From: CAWVWD01 sp045106825
GTDB lineage: Bacteria > Bacteroidota > Bacteroidia > Chitinophagales > Saprospiraceae
Assembly: GCA_045106825.1 (NCBI GenBank)
Contig: JBGCFH010000132.1
Location: forward strand, 1-57,518
Reading direction: 5' to 3'
DNA: 57,518 bases
Shown: in pieces, positions 26,510-35,393 of the stretch
Position numbering within the stretch: the stretch's first letter is position 1
Layout: each line of letters starts with the position of its first letter
The notes under the pieces: generated by a model
Told to the model about the DNA's origin: nothing
The model's database searches: none
What the model saw: only the letters and a program-made list of their open reading frames with translations
Made by a program: the position numbers and the translations under genes

Positions 26510-27010
26510 TTACCAAAGATCCTTACGTTTTGGCGGTTCATCATCATTCAACAAATCCCAATAATCTAAATTTTCTTCTGCTTCTCGTTTTTCACGATTC
26601 AAATCTTCTAAAAGGTTTTCAGAATCTATTTCATGACTAATTTCTTCATATTCTACATATTCGCTTTCTTTTTGAGCATCAATATCTTCTTGGATTTTAT
26701 CTACCTTACGATACATCATGGCTTGAAAGAACAAAAAACCAATCACTACTGGATAGAAAAACGCACTCAACAAACCAGCACCAATGCCCAACCATGGACT
26801 TCTTTTGAATAAACTACCAATTGTTTTGAAGTAATTCAAAATTACTTGATGTTTAATAATTGCGGTTGCAATCAATAATGGAATTGCCAAAAAATACAAA
26901 ACATTAAAAATCGCTTTGGCCACAAAGTATAATAATATCAATACTCCAGCCGTAATTAATAAACTTTGCCAACCTCGAAATTGAGCAAATCCACTTCTAT
27001 TATTTGTCAT
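26510..27010 (-). CDS. Small membrane protein with an acidic tail, unknown function
   Basis: The 166-aa protein has two membrane segments: a long hydrophobic stretch (about 17-50, WQSLLITAGVLILLYFVAKA and onward) and a second (about 75-100, LGIGAGLLSAFFYPVVIGFL and onward). A cytoplasmic-type acidic tail follows (KVDKIQEDIDAQKESEYVEY, then LLEDLNREKREAEENLDYWD). No family was recognised. It is separated by repeat spacers from kdsD and from the acyl-CoA dehydrogenase gene, which diverges from it. Confidence 0.65.
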   Translation of the reverse strand: MTNNRSGFAQFRGWQSLLITAGVLILLYFVAKAIFNVLYFLAIPLLIATAIIKHQVILNYFKTIGSLFKRSPWLGIGAGLLSAFFYPVVIGFLFFQAMMYRKVDKIQEDIDAQKESEYVEYEEISHEIDSENLLEDLNREKREAEENLDYWDLLNDDEPPKRKDLW

Positions 27011-27027
27011 TATTTTTATTAGTTCCG

Positions 27028-27194
27028 TGTTGCGAGTTACGAGTTGCGGGTTTGACGAACCAATGATAACTTATTTTAGTTTTGTAAACTAAAATTTATA
27101 AAAGCAAAATACTTTTTATTTGTAGAAGCATTTTATACTAAATCCACAAATTATCATGAATTCGTCAAACCCGTAATTCGCAACTCGCAACACG
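27028..27194. repeat. 33-bp inverted repeat of gttgcgagttacgag words
   Basis: The left arm (cgtgttgcgagttacgagtt and onward) and the reverse complement of the right arm differ mainly by exchange of the words gttacgag and gttgcgaa. Same word family as 17222-17262, 27328-27478 and 51822-51876. Confidence 0.85.
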
Positions 27195-27327
27195 TTTTTT
27201 TCAAAAATACGGAAAGGTTATCATTACACCAAACGTTTAGACAAGTCCATTAGTTTTTTGGATAAATTAGTTTTTTTTACAAAAATATCTATTGACTTTA
27301 CGTAATTTTAGGCATTCGATAAACTAT

Positions 27328-27478
27328 ACGAGTTGCGAGTTACGAGTTGCGAGTTTGACCGTTTCAATGACAGTTATTTAAAAAACAAAGATTCTAAATC
27401 ATAATTAGGATTTTTTAATAATTTATAAAGACTGTCGTCAATGTGTAAAACTCGAAACCCGAAACTCGAAACCCGAAA
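27328..27478. repeat. Inverted repeat with gttgcgagttacg and gaaacccgaaac words
   Basis: The left side (acgagttgcgagttacgagt) and right side (actcgaaacccgaaactcga) are imperfectly complementary. It adjoins the start codon of the acyl-CoA dehydrogenase gene, which begins 11 bp later. Confidence 0.75.
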
Positions 27479-27488
27479 TGTAAATATT

Positions 27489-29294
27489 ATGGCAAATGAG
27501 TACATCAGTATGAGGAATTTGAAATTCCTTATACACGAAGTTTTTGACATCGCATCATTAAGTAACTACGAATATCATGCAGATTATAATGCAGAAATGT
27601 TCGATATGATTTTGGATACTGCAAAGCAGTTAGCGGATTCTGAGATGTTTCCTTACTACGAGGAAATGGACAAAATGAATCCAAAATTAGAAAATGGAAA
27701 TATTACGGTTCATCCACAAGTTGGGAAAGTTATCCAACGTTTAGGTGAAGATGGTTGGATTGCTGCTCGAAAATCTTATGATTTAGGCGGACAACAAATG
27801 CCTTACGCTGTTTTGAATAATGCGTTATGTGTTTTTTATGCAGCGAATTTTGCAGCGGCTTCTTATGCTTTCTTAACTTCCGGTTCGGCTAATTTAATCG
27901 ACAGTTTTGGGTCAGAAATCTTGAAAGAAAAGTATTTAGAACCAATGTACACGGGAAAATGGCAAGGTACAATGGCATTAACAGAACCTCAAGCTGGTTC
28001 TTCTTTGTCAGATATTGTCACGACTGCAACTCCGACAAACGATGGTTATTACAACGTCAAAGGACAGAAAATTTTTATCTCTGGTGGTGATCATACTGGT
28101 GTTCCAAATGTTGTCCATTTGACTTTAGCCAAGATTGATGGTGGACCAGCTGGAGCAAAAGGAATTTCATTATTTGTCATTCCAAAACATCGTTTTACAG
28201 ATGATGGTGGTTTTGAAAGTAATGACGTTATTACAGCTGGAAAGTTCGAAAAAATGGGAAGTACGGCTTACGTTACGACGCATTTATCTTTTGGTGAAAA
28301 TGATGATTGTCGAGGTTGGTTAGTTGGTGAACCGCATCATGGTTTGAAGTATATGTTTCAGATGATGAACGAAGCGAGAATTGCTGTCGGAATGACTGCA
28401 AATGCTATTTCTTCTGCGGCTTATTATGCTTCGTTGCAATACGCGAATGAACGTCCACAAGGTCGTCATATTTCTAAAAAAGATGTTCGCTTACCACAAG
28501 TTGAAATCATTGAACACGCAGATGTTCGCCGAATGTTATTATTCCAAAAATCAGTTGTAGAAGGTGCTCAATCCTTAGTCACTTTGTGTAGTTTCTATGC
28601 AGATATGGAACACGTTACGGAAGGTGAAGAACGTGAAAAATACCGTTTATTATTGGAGTTGCTTACGCCAATTGTTAAAACCTATCCTTCTGAAATGGGT
28701 AACCTTTCGGTAAGTGCTGGTTTACAGTGTTTGGGCGGTTATGGATATTGTAAGGATTTTCCATTAGAACAATATTATCGAGATACTCGAATCAATTCGA
28801 TTTATGAAGGTACGACTGGTATTCAGGGAATGGATTTGTTAGGCAGAAAAGTCTTAATGAAAAACGGACAAGCTGCTCAACTATTTTTCCAAGAAGTCGG
28901 TAAAACAATTGCGGAAGCAAAAGCAATCGAAAGCATTGCAAATTATGCGGAAGCATTAGAAAAATCAATGCAAAAATTACAACAAACTACTGGCTACTTA
29001 ATCGGTTTAGCACAAAAAGACAGACCTGAAGTTTTTCTTACTGATGCAACTTTATATTTAGAAATGACTGGTCATATTACGATTGCTTGGCAATGGTTGA
29101 TGCAAGGAATTGTTGCTGCAAAAGCTATTGAAAAAGGTGAACTGGGAGAAGATGATCAAAATTTCTATAATGGAAAAATGCATACCTTGCAATATTACTA
29201 CTTGTATGAATTACCGAAAATTCGCAGTTTAGCTTATACATTAATGAATAGCGGACAAGCGACTTTGCATACACCGAGAGAAGTATTGGTTTAA
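27489..29294 (+). CDS. Acyl-CoA dehydrogenase with C-terminal extension
   Basis: FAD-dependent acyl-CoA dehydrogenase of about 601 aa, the larger type with a C-terminal domain as in FadE/ACADVL-like enzymes; substrate probably a medium or long acyl-CoA. Motifs: ALTEPQAGSSLSD, GQKIFISGGDHTG, GLQCLGGYGYCKDFPLEQ and the catalytic-position YEGTTGIQGMDL. I start at ATG 27489 (ANEYISMRNLKF); the longer in-frame reading from 27441 is made of repeat DNA. It is followed by the ABA4-like gene on the same strand. Pairing with a second dehydrogenase in the window suggests beta-oxidation capacity. Confidence 0.88.
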   Translation: MANEYISMRNLKFLIHEVFDIASLSNYEYHADYNAEMFDMILDTAKQLADSEMFPYYEEMDKMNPKLENGNITVHPQVGKVIQRLGEDGWIAARKSYDLGGQQMPYAVLNNALCVFYAANFAAASYAFLTSGSANLIDSFGSEILKEKYLEPMYTGKWQGTMALTEPQAGSSLSDIVTTATPTNDGYYNVKGQKIFISGGDHTGVPNVVHLTLAKIDGGPAGAKGISLFVIPKHRFTDDGGFESNDVITAGKFEKMGSTAYVTTHLSFGENDDCRGWLVGEPHHGLKYMFQMMNEARIAVGMTANAISSAAYYASLQYANERPQGRHISKKDVRLPQVEIIEHADVRRMLLFQKSVVEGAQSLVTLCSFYADMEHVTEGEEREKYRLLLELLTPIVKTYPSEMGNLSVSAGLQCLGGYGYCKDFPLEQYYRDTRINSIYEGTTGIQGMDLLGRKVLMKNGQAAQLFFQEVGKTIAEAKAIESIANYAEALEKSMQKLQQTTGYLIGLAQKDRPEVFLTDATLYLEMTGHITIAWQWLMQGIVAAKAIEKGELGEDDQNFYNGKMHTLQYYYLYELPKIRSLAYTLMNSGQATLHTPREVLV

Positions 29295-29302
29295 ATATTT
29301 CC

Positions 29303-29393
29303 CACAAAGAACACAGCGTTTTACACGAAGAACACAGAGAAATTTTAATACTCCGTATTTTCTGTGAAAAACGCTGTTTAACTCTATGAAAAA
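29303..29393. repeat. Hairpin spacer of ccacaaagaacacag words
   Basis: The segment aacacagcgttttacac is complementary to ttttctgtgaaaaacgctgtt further on. It fills the spacer before the ABA4-like gene. The vocabulary resembles that of the element at 38493-38663. Confidence 0.65.
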
Positions 29394-29407
29394 CCAAACA
29401 AAAAATA

Positions 29408-29842
29408 ATGGAAACACTTTATTCAATTATAAATATTATAGCGTTCGTCGGTTGGATATTTCTAATCTTCTTTCCCAAAAAACGATGGACATTTGCAATC
29501 GTTGCAAGTGGTGGCGTTTCCGCAATATTAGCTTTGTTCTATATTTACTTTATCATTGGGAGTTTTACTGGTGAAGCAACTGGCGGCGATTTTAATTCTT
29601 TAGCTGGATTGAAAATATTGTTTCAAAATGATATTGCATTATTGGCTGGTTGGGCACATTATTTAGCATTCGATTTGTTTATTGGAGCTTGGATAACTTC
29701 AAACGCTCAACGTTTAGGTTTGACACATTGGAAAATTGTTCCTTGTTTAATTTTTACATTTATGCTTGGACCAGTTGGTTTATTGTTATATTTGGTTGTT
29801 CGAGCGATAATGACGAAAAAGACTTTACATGAAAATTTTTAA
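29408..29842 (+). CDS. ABA4-like membrane protein
   Basis: Small integral membrane protein of 144 aa with four predicted helices. It matches the ABA4-like (DUF4281) family: FNSLAGLKILFQND, LAGWAHYLAFDLFIGAWI and LGPVGLLLYLVVRAI. In plants ABA4 acts in neoxanthin formation; in bacteria the role is unknown, so no enzymatic function is claimed. It is 114 bp downstream of the acyl-CoA dehydrogenase gene, with a hairpin in the spacer. Confidence 0.82.
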   Translation: METLYSIINIIAFVGWIFLIFFPKKRWTFAIVASGGVSAILALFYIYFIIGSFTGEATGGDFNSLAGLKILFQNDIALLAGWAHYLAFDLFIGAWITSNAQRLGLTHWKIVPCLIFTFMLGPVGLLLYLVVRAIMTKKTLHENF

Positions 29843-29937
29843 TTTGAAAAATTCATAATCAATAATTTCAAAAATATTATAAATATCATTTTCACTCATA
29901 AGTCAACTAATTTATAATTTCTAAAAAAGTGAAAACT

Positions 29938-31683
29938 ATGAAAAGATTCTACTTCCTATTTTTATTATTGGCAATCTCATTCAATGTATTGGCACAACGA
30001 AACTTACCAATCCATTTGACTCCAACTGAAATAGCAAAATTGGCAAATTATACACCACCGATGTACAATCGTTCTACTTATACAACATCGCCCGATGCAG
30101 CCGTTCGTACAATGGCGGAATGGGAAGAAGTAGAAGCATTGACCATTACTTGGACAGGTTTTCCTTCGGTTTTGAGAGAAATTACTCGTCATGCGAAGGA
30201 AGAAGCCGAAGTTATCATTGTTTGTAGTGATTCAAATGCTGTAAAAAGTTATTTAGGAAATTATGGTATTACTAACGATAATGTAAGTTTTATTGAAAAA
30301 CCTTTTAATACCATTTGGATTAGAGATTACGGACAACATTCTGTTTATTTAGACGATGTAGATTCATTAGTATTAGTGGATTGGATATATAATCGACCTC
30401 GACCAAATGATGACCAAATTCCTCAATGGATTGCGGATAAAATGGATTTGGATTTGTACGCTACTACACAAGTACCAACTGATTTGGTGAATACTGGTGG
30501 CAATTTTATGTCTGATGGTTTAGGAACTGGGTTTGCTTCAACGCTTATTTTGGAAGAAAACGATATTGGAAATCCTTACGGTGTTTCTATAAAAAACAAC
30601 GCTGAAATTGATACAATAATGAAGCATTTTATGGGAATCGAACCGTATATCAAAATGTCGACTTTACCTTATGATGGTATTCATCATATTGATATGCACA
30701 TGAAATTATTAGATGAAGAAACAATTCTCGTAGGAGAATATCCGCAAGGTATTGCGGATGGACCACAAATTGAAGCAAACATTAATTATATTAAAAATAA
30801 TTATACTTCTGCTTACGGTACACCTTACCGCTTTATTCGTATTCAAATGCCGCCAGATGCACAAGGTCAGTATCCTAATACTGGAGGAGATTACAGAACG
30901 TATACGAATAGTATTTTTATTAATAAAACAATATTAGTTCCTGTTTATAATCCGACTTATGATAACCCTGCATTAGAGATTTATCGGAAGGCTTTACCTG
31001 GTTATAATGTCGTTGGTATCAATTGTAATTCTATTATTCAATTAGGTGGAGCATTACATTGTATCACAAAGCAAGTCGGTGTAAAATCACCTTTACGAAT
31101 CGTTCATCAACCTTATAAAGATACTGTAAATATTGCTGGAGACTATCAGATTGATGCTTTGATTCAACATCGTTCGGGTATTGCGAATGCTTCGATTTAT
31201 TATACAACAGATACCGCACAAGGTTATCAAACTGCATCAATGTCATTCACTTCTGATGATAATTGGACAGGTTATATTCCTGCTCAGACACCTGGTGATG
31301 AGCTATTCTATTACATTTCAGCAACTGCAAATTCTGGTAAACAACAAGTTCGTCCGATGTCTGCACCAGAAGGTTATTGGAACTTTGTCTTAGATATGGA
31401 AGTTACGACACAACCTCAAATTTTGAATGCAGCAATCGGACGAGTTTTTCCAAATCCTGCCAATGACTTTGTGATGCTTCCTATTTTCGTAGAAAAGCCA
31501 ATAGAAACAACAATTCAGTTATTTGATATTTCAGGACAATTAATTCGTGAAATTTTTAATGGACAATTAATGTATAATCAAAATCAAAAATTAGATATAA
31601 GTAGTTTAGCAGATGGCATTTATTTTGTGAGTTTCAGAACAGAAGAAGGAATACAGACGCAACGAATTATCATTCAACGATAA
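29938..31683 (+). CDS. Secreted peptidylarginine deiminase-like protein with T9SS sorting domain
   Basis: The protein of about 581 aa has the same architecture as the Porphyromonas enzyme PPAD: signal peptide, deiminase fold, Ig-like domain, T9SS C-terminal domain. Catalytic-type residues are visible: WIRDYG (Asp), HIDMHMK (His and Asp two apart), TNSIFIN (Asn) and GGALHCITK (nucleophile Cys). NRPRPND contains an R-x-R pair matching the arginines that in PPAD contact the C-terminal carboxylate of the peptide. Agmatine deiminases are soluble and lack the signal peptide and sorting tail. The sorting domain ends VFPNPANDFVMLPIF, then LADGIYFVSFRTEEGIQTQR. Start ATG 29938; the GTG at 29929 is a poorer choice. 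The substrate may be C-terminal peptidylarginine or free agmatine. Confidence 0.86.
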   Translation: MKRFYFLFLLLAISFNVLAQRNLPIHLTPTEIAKLANYTPPMYNRSTYTTSPDAAVRTMAEWEEVEALTITWTGFPSVLREITRHAKEEAEVIIVCSDSNAVKSYLGNYGITNDNVSFIEKPFNTIWIRDYGQHSVYLDDVDSLVLVDWIYNRPRPNDDQIPQWIADKMDLDLYATTQVPTDLVNTGGNFMSDGLGTGFASTLILEENDIGNPYGVSIKNNAEIDTIMKHFMGIEPYIKMSTLPYDGIHHIDMHMKLLDEETILVGEYPQGIADGPQIEANINYIKNNYTSAYGTPYRFIRIQMPPDAQGQYPNTGGDYRTYTNSIFINKTILVPVYNPTYDNPALEIYRKALPGYNVVGINCNSIIQLGGALHCITKQVGVKSPLRIVHQPYKDTVNIAGDYQIDALIQHRSGIANASIYYTTDTAQGYQTASMSFTSDDNWTGYIPAQTPGDELFYYISATANSGKQQVRPMSAPEGYWNFVLDMEVTTQPQILNAAIGRVFPNPANDFVMLPIFVEKPIETTIQLFDISGQLIREIFNGQLMYNQNQKLDISSLADGIYFVSFRTEEGIQTQRIIIQR

Positions 31684-31699
31684 AATTCTTTCCTGTGAA

Positions 31700-31741
31700 A
31701 AAATAACGTTTGCTAAACTTTTTCTGAGTTTGGCAAACGTT
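31700..31741 (-). terminator. Terminator between convergent genes
   Basis: Fifteen-nt arms (aacgtttgctaaact and agtttggcaaacgtt, one mismatch) precede a T-run when read on minus. It terminates the WG-repeat protein gene and lies just after the deiminase gene. Confidence 0.75.
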
Positions 31742-31764
31742 ACTTTGAGTGATTTCAACCTTAT

Positions 31765-32397
31765 TTATTCTACATTGAAAACTGTTTTATTGACTTTTAA
31801 TCCTACACAAGGACCTTGAATCTTTTCACCTTTTTGATTGATAAGCCACCAATTTTGGTCATTGTCTTGAACTAAAGCAAAACCATTTACGAAATCAAAT
31901 GCTTTTTTATATTGTAATGCAATAACTGTTTCACCTTTAGTATTGATATAACCAAAACCATTATGATTGATATTTGTATTTTTATCATATACACGAGCTA
32001 AACCATTTTGAAAATCATAACACCTATCGAAGGTAAAGTTGACTAAAGGTTCTTCTACCTTATTAATATAATAATAACGCTTGTAGTCAATTTTTACCCA
32101 AGTGAAACCTTCTCGAAAATGTCCAACTTTTTCGTAACCTGCTTTAATAACAATATTGTCATTAGCATCTTTGAAACCATAATAACCTTGAGCTTCGTAA
32201 GCTGTTAATTCATCGGTTGTATTATAAGTCGGATAGTCAAGAGTTGTCAAAATAGTATCTGACTTTATTATTCCAGCAGCGTTAACTTGACAAAGTTGTC
32301 CATCGTTGATCCATGGGAAAAAAGTTATTGTGTCTTGTCCGATTGCTGTCAATTGACAGATAGATAATATACTAAAAATCAGTGTTTTAATAAACAT
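31765..32397 (-). CDS. Secreted WG-repeat-like protein
   Basis: Small secreted protein of 210 aa with an N-terminal signal peptide (FIKTLIFSILSICQLTAIGQ). The mature part has three to four WG-like units (GYYGFKDANDN, YYYINKVEEP, GFGYINTKGE, NWWLINQKGE) each followed by a short beta stretch. I start at ATG 32397; the extra MVRF upstream of it overlaps the previous gene. It overlaps the stop of the upstream gene by 11 bp, so the two are probably co-transcribed. No enzymatic role is visible. Confidence 0.75.
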   Translation of the reverse strand: MFIKTLIFSILSICQLTAIGQDTITFFPWINDGQLCQVNAAGIIKSDTILTTLDYPTYNTTDELTAYEAQGYYGFKDANDNIVIKAGYEKVGHFREGFTWVKIDYKRYYYINKVEEPLVNFTFDRCYDFQNGLARVYDKNTNINHNGFGYINTKGETVIALQYKKAFDFVNGFALVQDNDQNWWLINQKGEKIQGPCVGLKVNKTVFNVE

Positions 32398-33226
32398 AAA
32401 TCTCACCACTATAATTATTTTGTGTTAGATATTTTTTTTCAATCAATTTTCCTTGTCCATTATACTTGAACGTAATTTTCATTGTTTGTTCGTCACCTGT
32501 TGACTCTATGATTTTATACGTTTTTTTGTTCGTATTGTAATAATATGTTTTTTTGATTTTTGGAAAATCTGGTAATTCATATTCCATGATTTTCGGTTGA
32601 TTATCTGCATTATTTGTAATCCATTCTTTATAAATTATCGTCCCTTTTTCGTCTAATTCTGATATAATTATATCAAAATTTTGCTTGTTATAATCGTAAA
32701 TAGAAGTGCTTTCAATCGTCTCTTCATCTGTTTCTAAATCAATATTTTTTTGGATAATTTTTACCTTTTTATCATCTTTATTATAAGTATAATCAAAAAC
32801 TCGAATAGTCGTCAAGTCACCATTTTTTTGATAAAAAAATATTGTATCTACATCCTCATTAACATTATAAGAATAACCTTCGGATGACCATTTTCCTGTA
32901 CGATTATTACCAAATAAAGTGTATATTTTTCGACCTTTACTGTCGTAATCAAATTCTTTGATTAAGTCGTATTCGTGTCCTTTTTTGATTGATTTGACCT
33001 CTTTGATAAGTTGCTGTTGAGCGTTGTAGGTTTTGGTCATTGTGAACTCTAACTCACCTGATGCCTCGTATTGATTGAGTTCGATGAGTTGTTTATTTTG
33101 GTAGGTTTCAGTTCGGGTGAGTTGTCCTTTTGAACCATTTTTATTGATAGAATAAATACTTACAGTTTGTCCGTAAACTATCATTTGCGTCAAGCAAAAT
33201 AAAAATATTGATAATAAGTATTTCAT
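32387..33226 (-). CDS. Secreted YD-repeat-like protein, unknown function
   Basis: Secreted protein of 279 aa. A signal peptide (KYLLSIFLFCLTQMIVYGQ) leads a beta-rich region of short repeating strands (YNAQQQLIKEVKSI, KEFDYDSKGRKIYTLFGN, IFFYQKNGDLTTIRVFDY, TFKYNGQGKLIEKKYLTQ), similar in rhythm to YD or MORN-like repeats. The start is ATG 33226; the longer reading adds eight residues before the signal peptide. It overlaps the downstream WG gene, so the pair forms a small unit. Function not recognised. Confidence 0.65.
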   Translation of the reverse strand: MKYLLSIFLFCLTQMIVYGQTVSIYSINKNGSKGQLTRTETYQNKQLIELNQYEASGELEFTMTKTYNAQQQLIKEVKSIKKGHEYDLIKEFDYDSKGRKIYTLFGNNRTGKWSSEGYSYNVNEDVDTIFFYQKNGDLTTIRVFDYTYNKDDKKVKIIQKNIDLETDEETIESTSIYDYNKQNFDIIISELDEKGTIIYKEWITNNADNQPKIMEYELPDFPKIKKTYYYNTNKKTYKIIESTGDEQTMKITFKYNGQGKLIEKKYLTQNNYSGEIYVY

Positions 33227-33269
33227 AGTTGTTATTTTTATTTGTAACAACTAAAAAATGATAAAATGG

Positions 33270-33320
33270 TTTAGTTTCTAAGTTCTGAAATCTTGTCCCG
33301 AGGACTCGGGAGCAAGAATT
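33270..33320. repeat. Interspersed element with cccgaggactcggg palindrome (copy 1)
   Basis: tttagtttctaagttctgaa, then cttgtcccgaggactcggga and gcaag. Reverse complement of the copy at 51891-51941, with most of the ~50 bp matching. It lies in the spacer beyond the start of the YD-like gene. Confidence 0.8.
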
Positions 33321-33416
33321 TTTGTAATAAAGATATTAGACCACTTTGTTATTAGATTTGAGCTATTTCAAAAACGTTTAACACAAATCTAATAACGAAA
33401 CGATTTAATATTTCTG

Positions 33417-34187
33417 TCATTCTCTGTCGACAAATTGTACAGCATCGCCTTCTAAAAGTGGCATCAGTTTATATTTCATTAAAAGATGAACAACTGCTAA
33501 TACATCTTTTTCGCAATAAATCGCAATTCGCTCCAAATCGTTTTCTTCCCAATATACTCGTCCGACTTCACTTCCGTCAATATCGTCTTTTGGTGAAGGA
33601 ATACCGAAACAAGCCGTTAATACTTTTAAGGCTGTATAATTTTTAAAATCACCAAATTTCCAAAGCGTCAAAGTATCGAGTTGATATTTTAATTCCCAAG
33701 GCTTTTTACCTGAAATATCCAACATTTTAGGAAGTTCCATTTGATGAATTAACATTCTACGACAGATATATGGAATATCAAATTCATTTATATTATGACC
33801 ACACATATAATGTTTGCCACCTCGTTGATGAACAGGGTCGTTGAAATGCTGATTAAGTAATCCTGTAAAATCTTCTAATAATTTCTTCTCATCATGATTT
33901 GCATAAGATTTTAATCGAACCTTCATTTCGCCATCACGATTGTGAGTAACAATGCCGACCGAGATACAACAGATTTTACCGAATTCTGCAAAAATACCTG
34001 CACGTTCTGTATATGTTTCAATGCCTTCTTCTTCTGTAATCGGCTCATCGTATTTCCTCAATACCGATCTTGCTTTGAGTTTCCACAATTTTTTGAACTC
34101 ATCTGTCATATCATGATAAGAACGATGACCTGAAACAGTTTCTATATCCAAAAAAAGGACATTTACAATATCAACATGATTTAGCAT
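33417..34187 (-). CDS. PolB-type 3'-5' exonuclease
   Basis: Stand-alone DEDD-type exonuclease of 256 aa, related to the proofreading domain of family B DNA polymerases. Exo I is FLDIETVSG, exo II CGHNINEFDIPYI, and exo III YCEKDVLAVVHLL, with two-metal acidic residues in all three. The size fits this common Bacteroidota single-domain family. Its cellular role (repair or RNA trimming) is not established. The gene is transcribed alone, with a 306-bp spacer upstream. Confidence 0.85.
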   Translation of the reverse strand: MLNHVDIVNVLFLDIETVSGHRSYHDMTDEFKKLWKLKARSVLRKYDEPITEEEGIETYTERAGIFAEFGKICCISVGIVTHNRDGEMKVRLKSYANHDEKKLLEDFTGLLNQHFNDPVHQRGGKHYMCGHNINEFDIPYICRRMLIHQMELPKMLDISGKKPWELKYQLDTLTLWKFGDFKNYTALKVLTACFGIPSPKDDIDGSEVGRVYWEENDLERIAIYCEKDVLAVVHLLMKYKLMPLLEGDAVQFVDRE

Positions 34188-34493
34188 ATCTTAAATTATA
34201 TATAATAAAGAATTGATTTTGAATGATTTAAATCAAAATTACAATATACAAAAATACTGAAAATATCGCAAAAAATGAAAATTTTATAATCAAAAAAGTG
34301 AAGTTGGAATAAAAAATACTAATGAAATTAGTCTATTTAGTAATATTATGAAAAAAATGGGCAAGTAAAACACCTAAATATTAGGAGGACTTTTTTACCA
34401 AAAAGCCCTATTATTTTTAAGGGCTTTTCAGTAAAAAATTAATAACATTTTATGGATTCTGATGAGACATCAGCTTAAAAACGTCTGAGATCT
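34188..34493. other. Gene-free spacer with terminator
   Basis: An AT-rich spacer containing the terminator stem at 34401-34428. I see no gene or further repeat in the remainder. Confidence 0.6.
34401..34428 (-). terminator. Terminator downstream of the acidic lipoprotein gene
   Basis: Nine-bp arms (aaaagccct and agggctttt) with a 10-nt loop. T-rich read on minus, after the gene at 34494-35204. Confidence 0.75.
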
Positions 34494-35204
34494 CTAATCT
34501 AAATCAAAATCATAACTTTTTCCATTAAAGCTAATAGTAGCTGTGTTATCACCATTGTAAGTGATATCTCCTTCTCTATTGACAGCATCGCCACCTGGTG
34601 AAGTCGCTTCAACCGTAAAAGTTGCTGTACCACTATCTATATTTTTAGTTGCTTTATTTACAAGCATTTCTGTTAATGCAACACCCAAAGTAGCGGTGAA
34701 AGTAAACTCATTACGAATCTTCGTCGTTTGTGTACCAACTCTTGTATATGAACCTGCAACATTATATTGTGTTTCTGTTGGTAAAATACCACTAACATTC
34801 ATATTGTACGTTCCATTATCAGAAGAAGTCATACGAGGTACAGTATAAGTTCCTGTACTTGTGTAAGAGAAATCAATGTCTTGTGGTACATCATTCGCAT
34901 CACAATTAACAGTACCTTCCCAGCCATAGGTGTAGTTATACGTTGCAATCGAGCCGATTCCTTTTTCCTTCTCGAATGTACTATCAATAGATTCTCCACA
35001 TTGATCTTGATAGTTTTCGACCAAATAAAGCATGTCTTCTAATTGAGAATCAAAACCACCAGATTTTGAGTTCAAGGCATTTTCAATTAATTCAGCAATA
35101 TCATCATCTTCTAATAATTCCTCCGCATCATCGACACATGCCATAACTGTTACGGAAAGCACTAACGCAGCTATTCCAAACTTAAACCAATTCATAAATT
35201 TCAT
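34494..35204 (-). CDS. Lipoprotein of unknown function, beta-rich
   Basis: Lipoprotein of 236 aa. The signal peptide ends in the lipobox VMAC (Cys about 23), followed by an acidic linker (VDDAEELLEDDDIAELIENA). The rest is rich in Thr, Ser, Gly and Asn with alternating strands (YNYTYGWEGTVNC, STGTYTVPRMTSSDNGTY), which suggests a surface beta structure. No family was recognised. It is transcribed alone and followed by a terminator. Confidence 0.65.
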   Translation of the reverse strand: MKFMNWFKFGIAALVLSVTVMACVDDAEELLEDDDIAELIENALNSKSGGFDSQLEDMLYLVENYQDQCGESIDSTFEKEKGIGSIATYNYTYGWEGTVNCDANDVPQDIDFSYTSTGTYTVPRMTSSDNGTYNMNVSGILPTETQYNVAGSYTRVGTQTTKIRNEFTFTATLGVALTEMLVNKATKNIDSGTATFTVEATSPGGDAVNREGDITYNGDNTATISFNGKSYDFDLD

Positions 35205-35393
35205 GTAATTTTTAATTAATGATTACTTATCCTTTCAACTTGGATGTAATCTGATTTTGAATATAATATCGTTTAGAGAATATAGATTTATGAAAATCAT
35301 TATTCTCAATATCTCTTATAAATAGACGTATTTTATTAAAAAAACGCTTACTTTGATGTAAAATTAAAATGTATATTTTTTATAAGATTATAA

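Larger units (their letters stand above)
27011..27488. other. Gene-free spacer with two long word-type inverted repeats
   Basis: Between divergent genes. The first pair is 27028-27060 with 27162-27194 (33 bp each, about four mismatches). The second is 27328-27359 with roughly 27437-27478. Both use the words gttgcgagttacgag and gggtttgac. Part of the second pair has been read in frame ahead of the next gene's true start at 27489. Confidence 0.85.
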
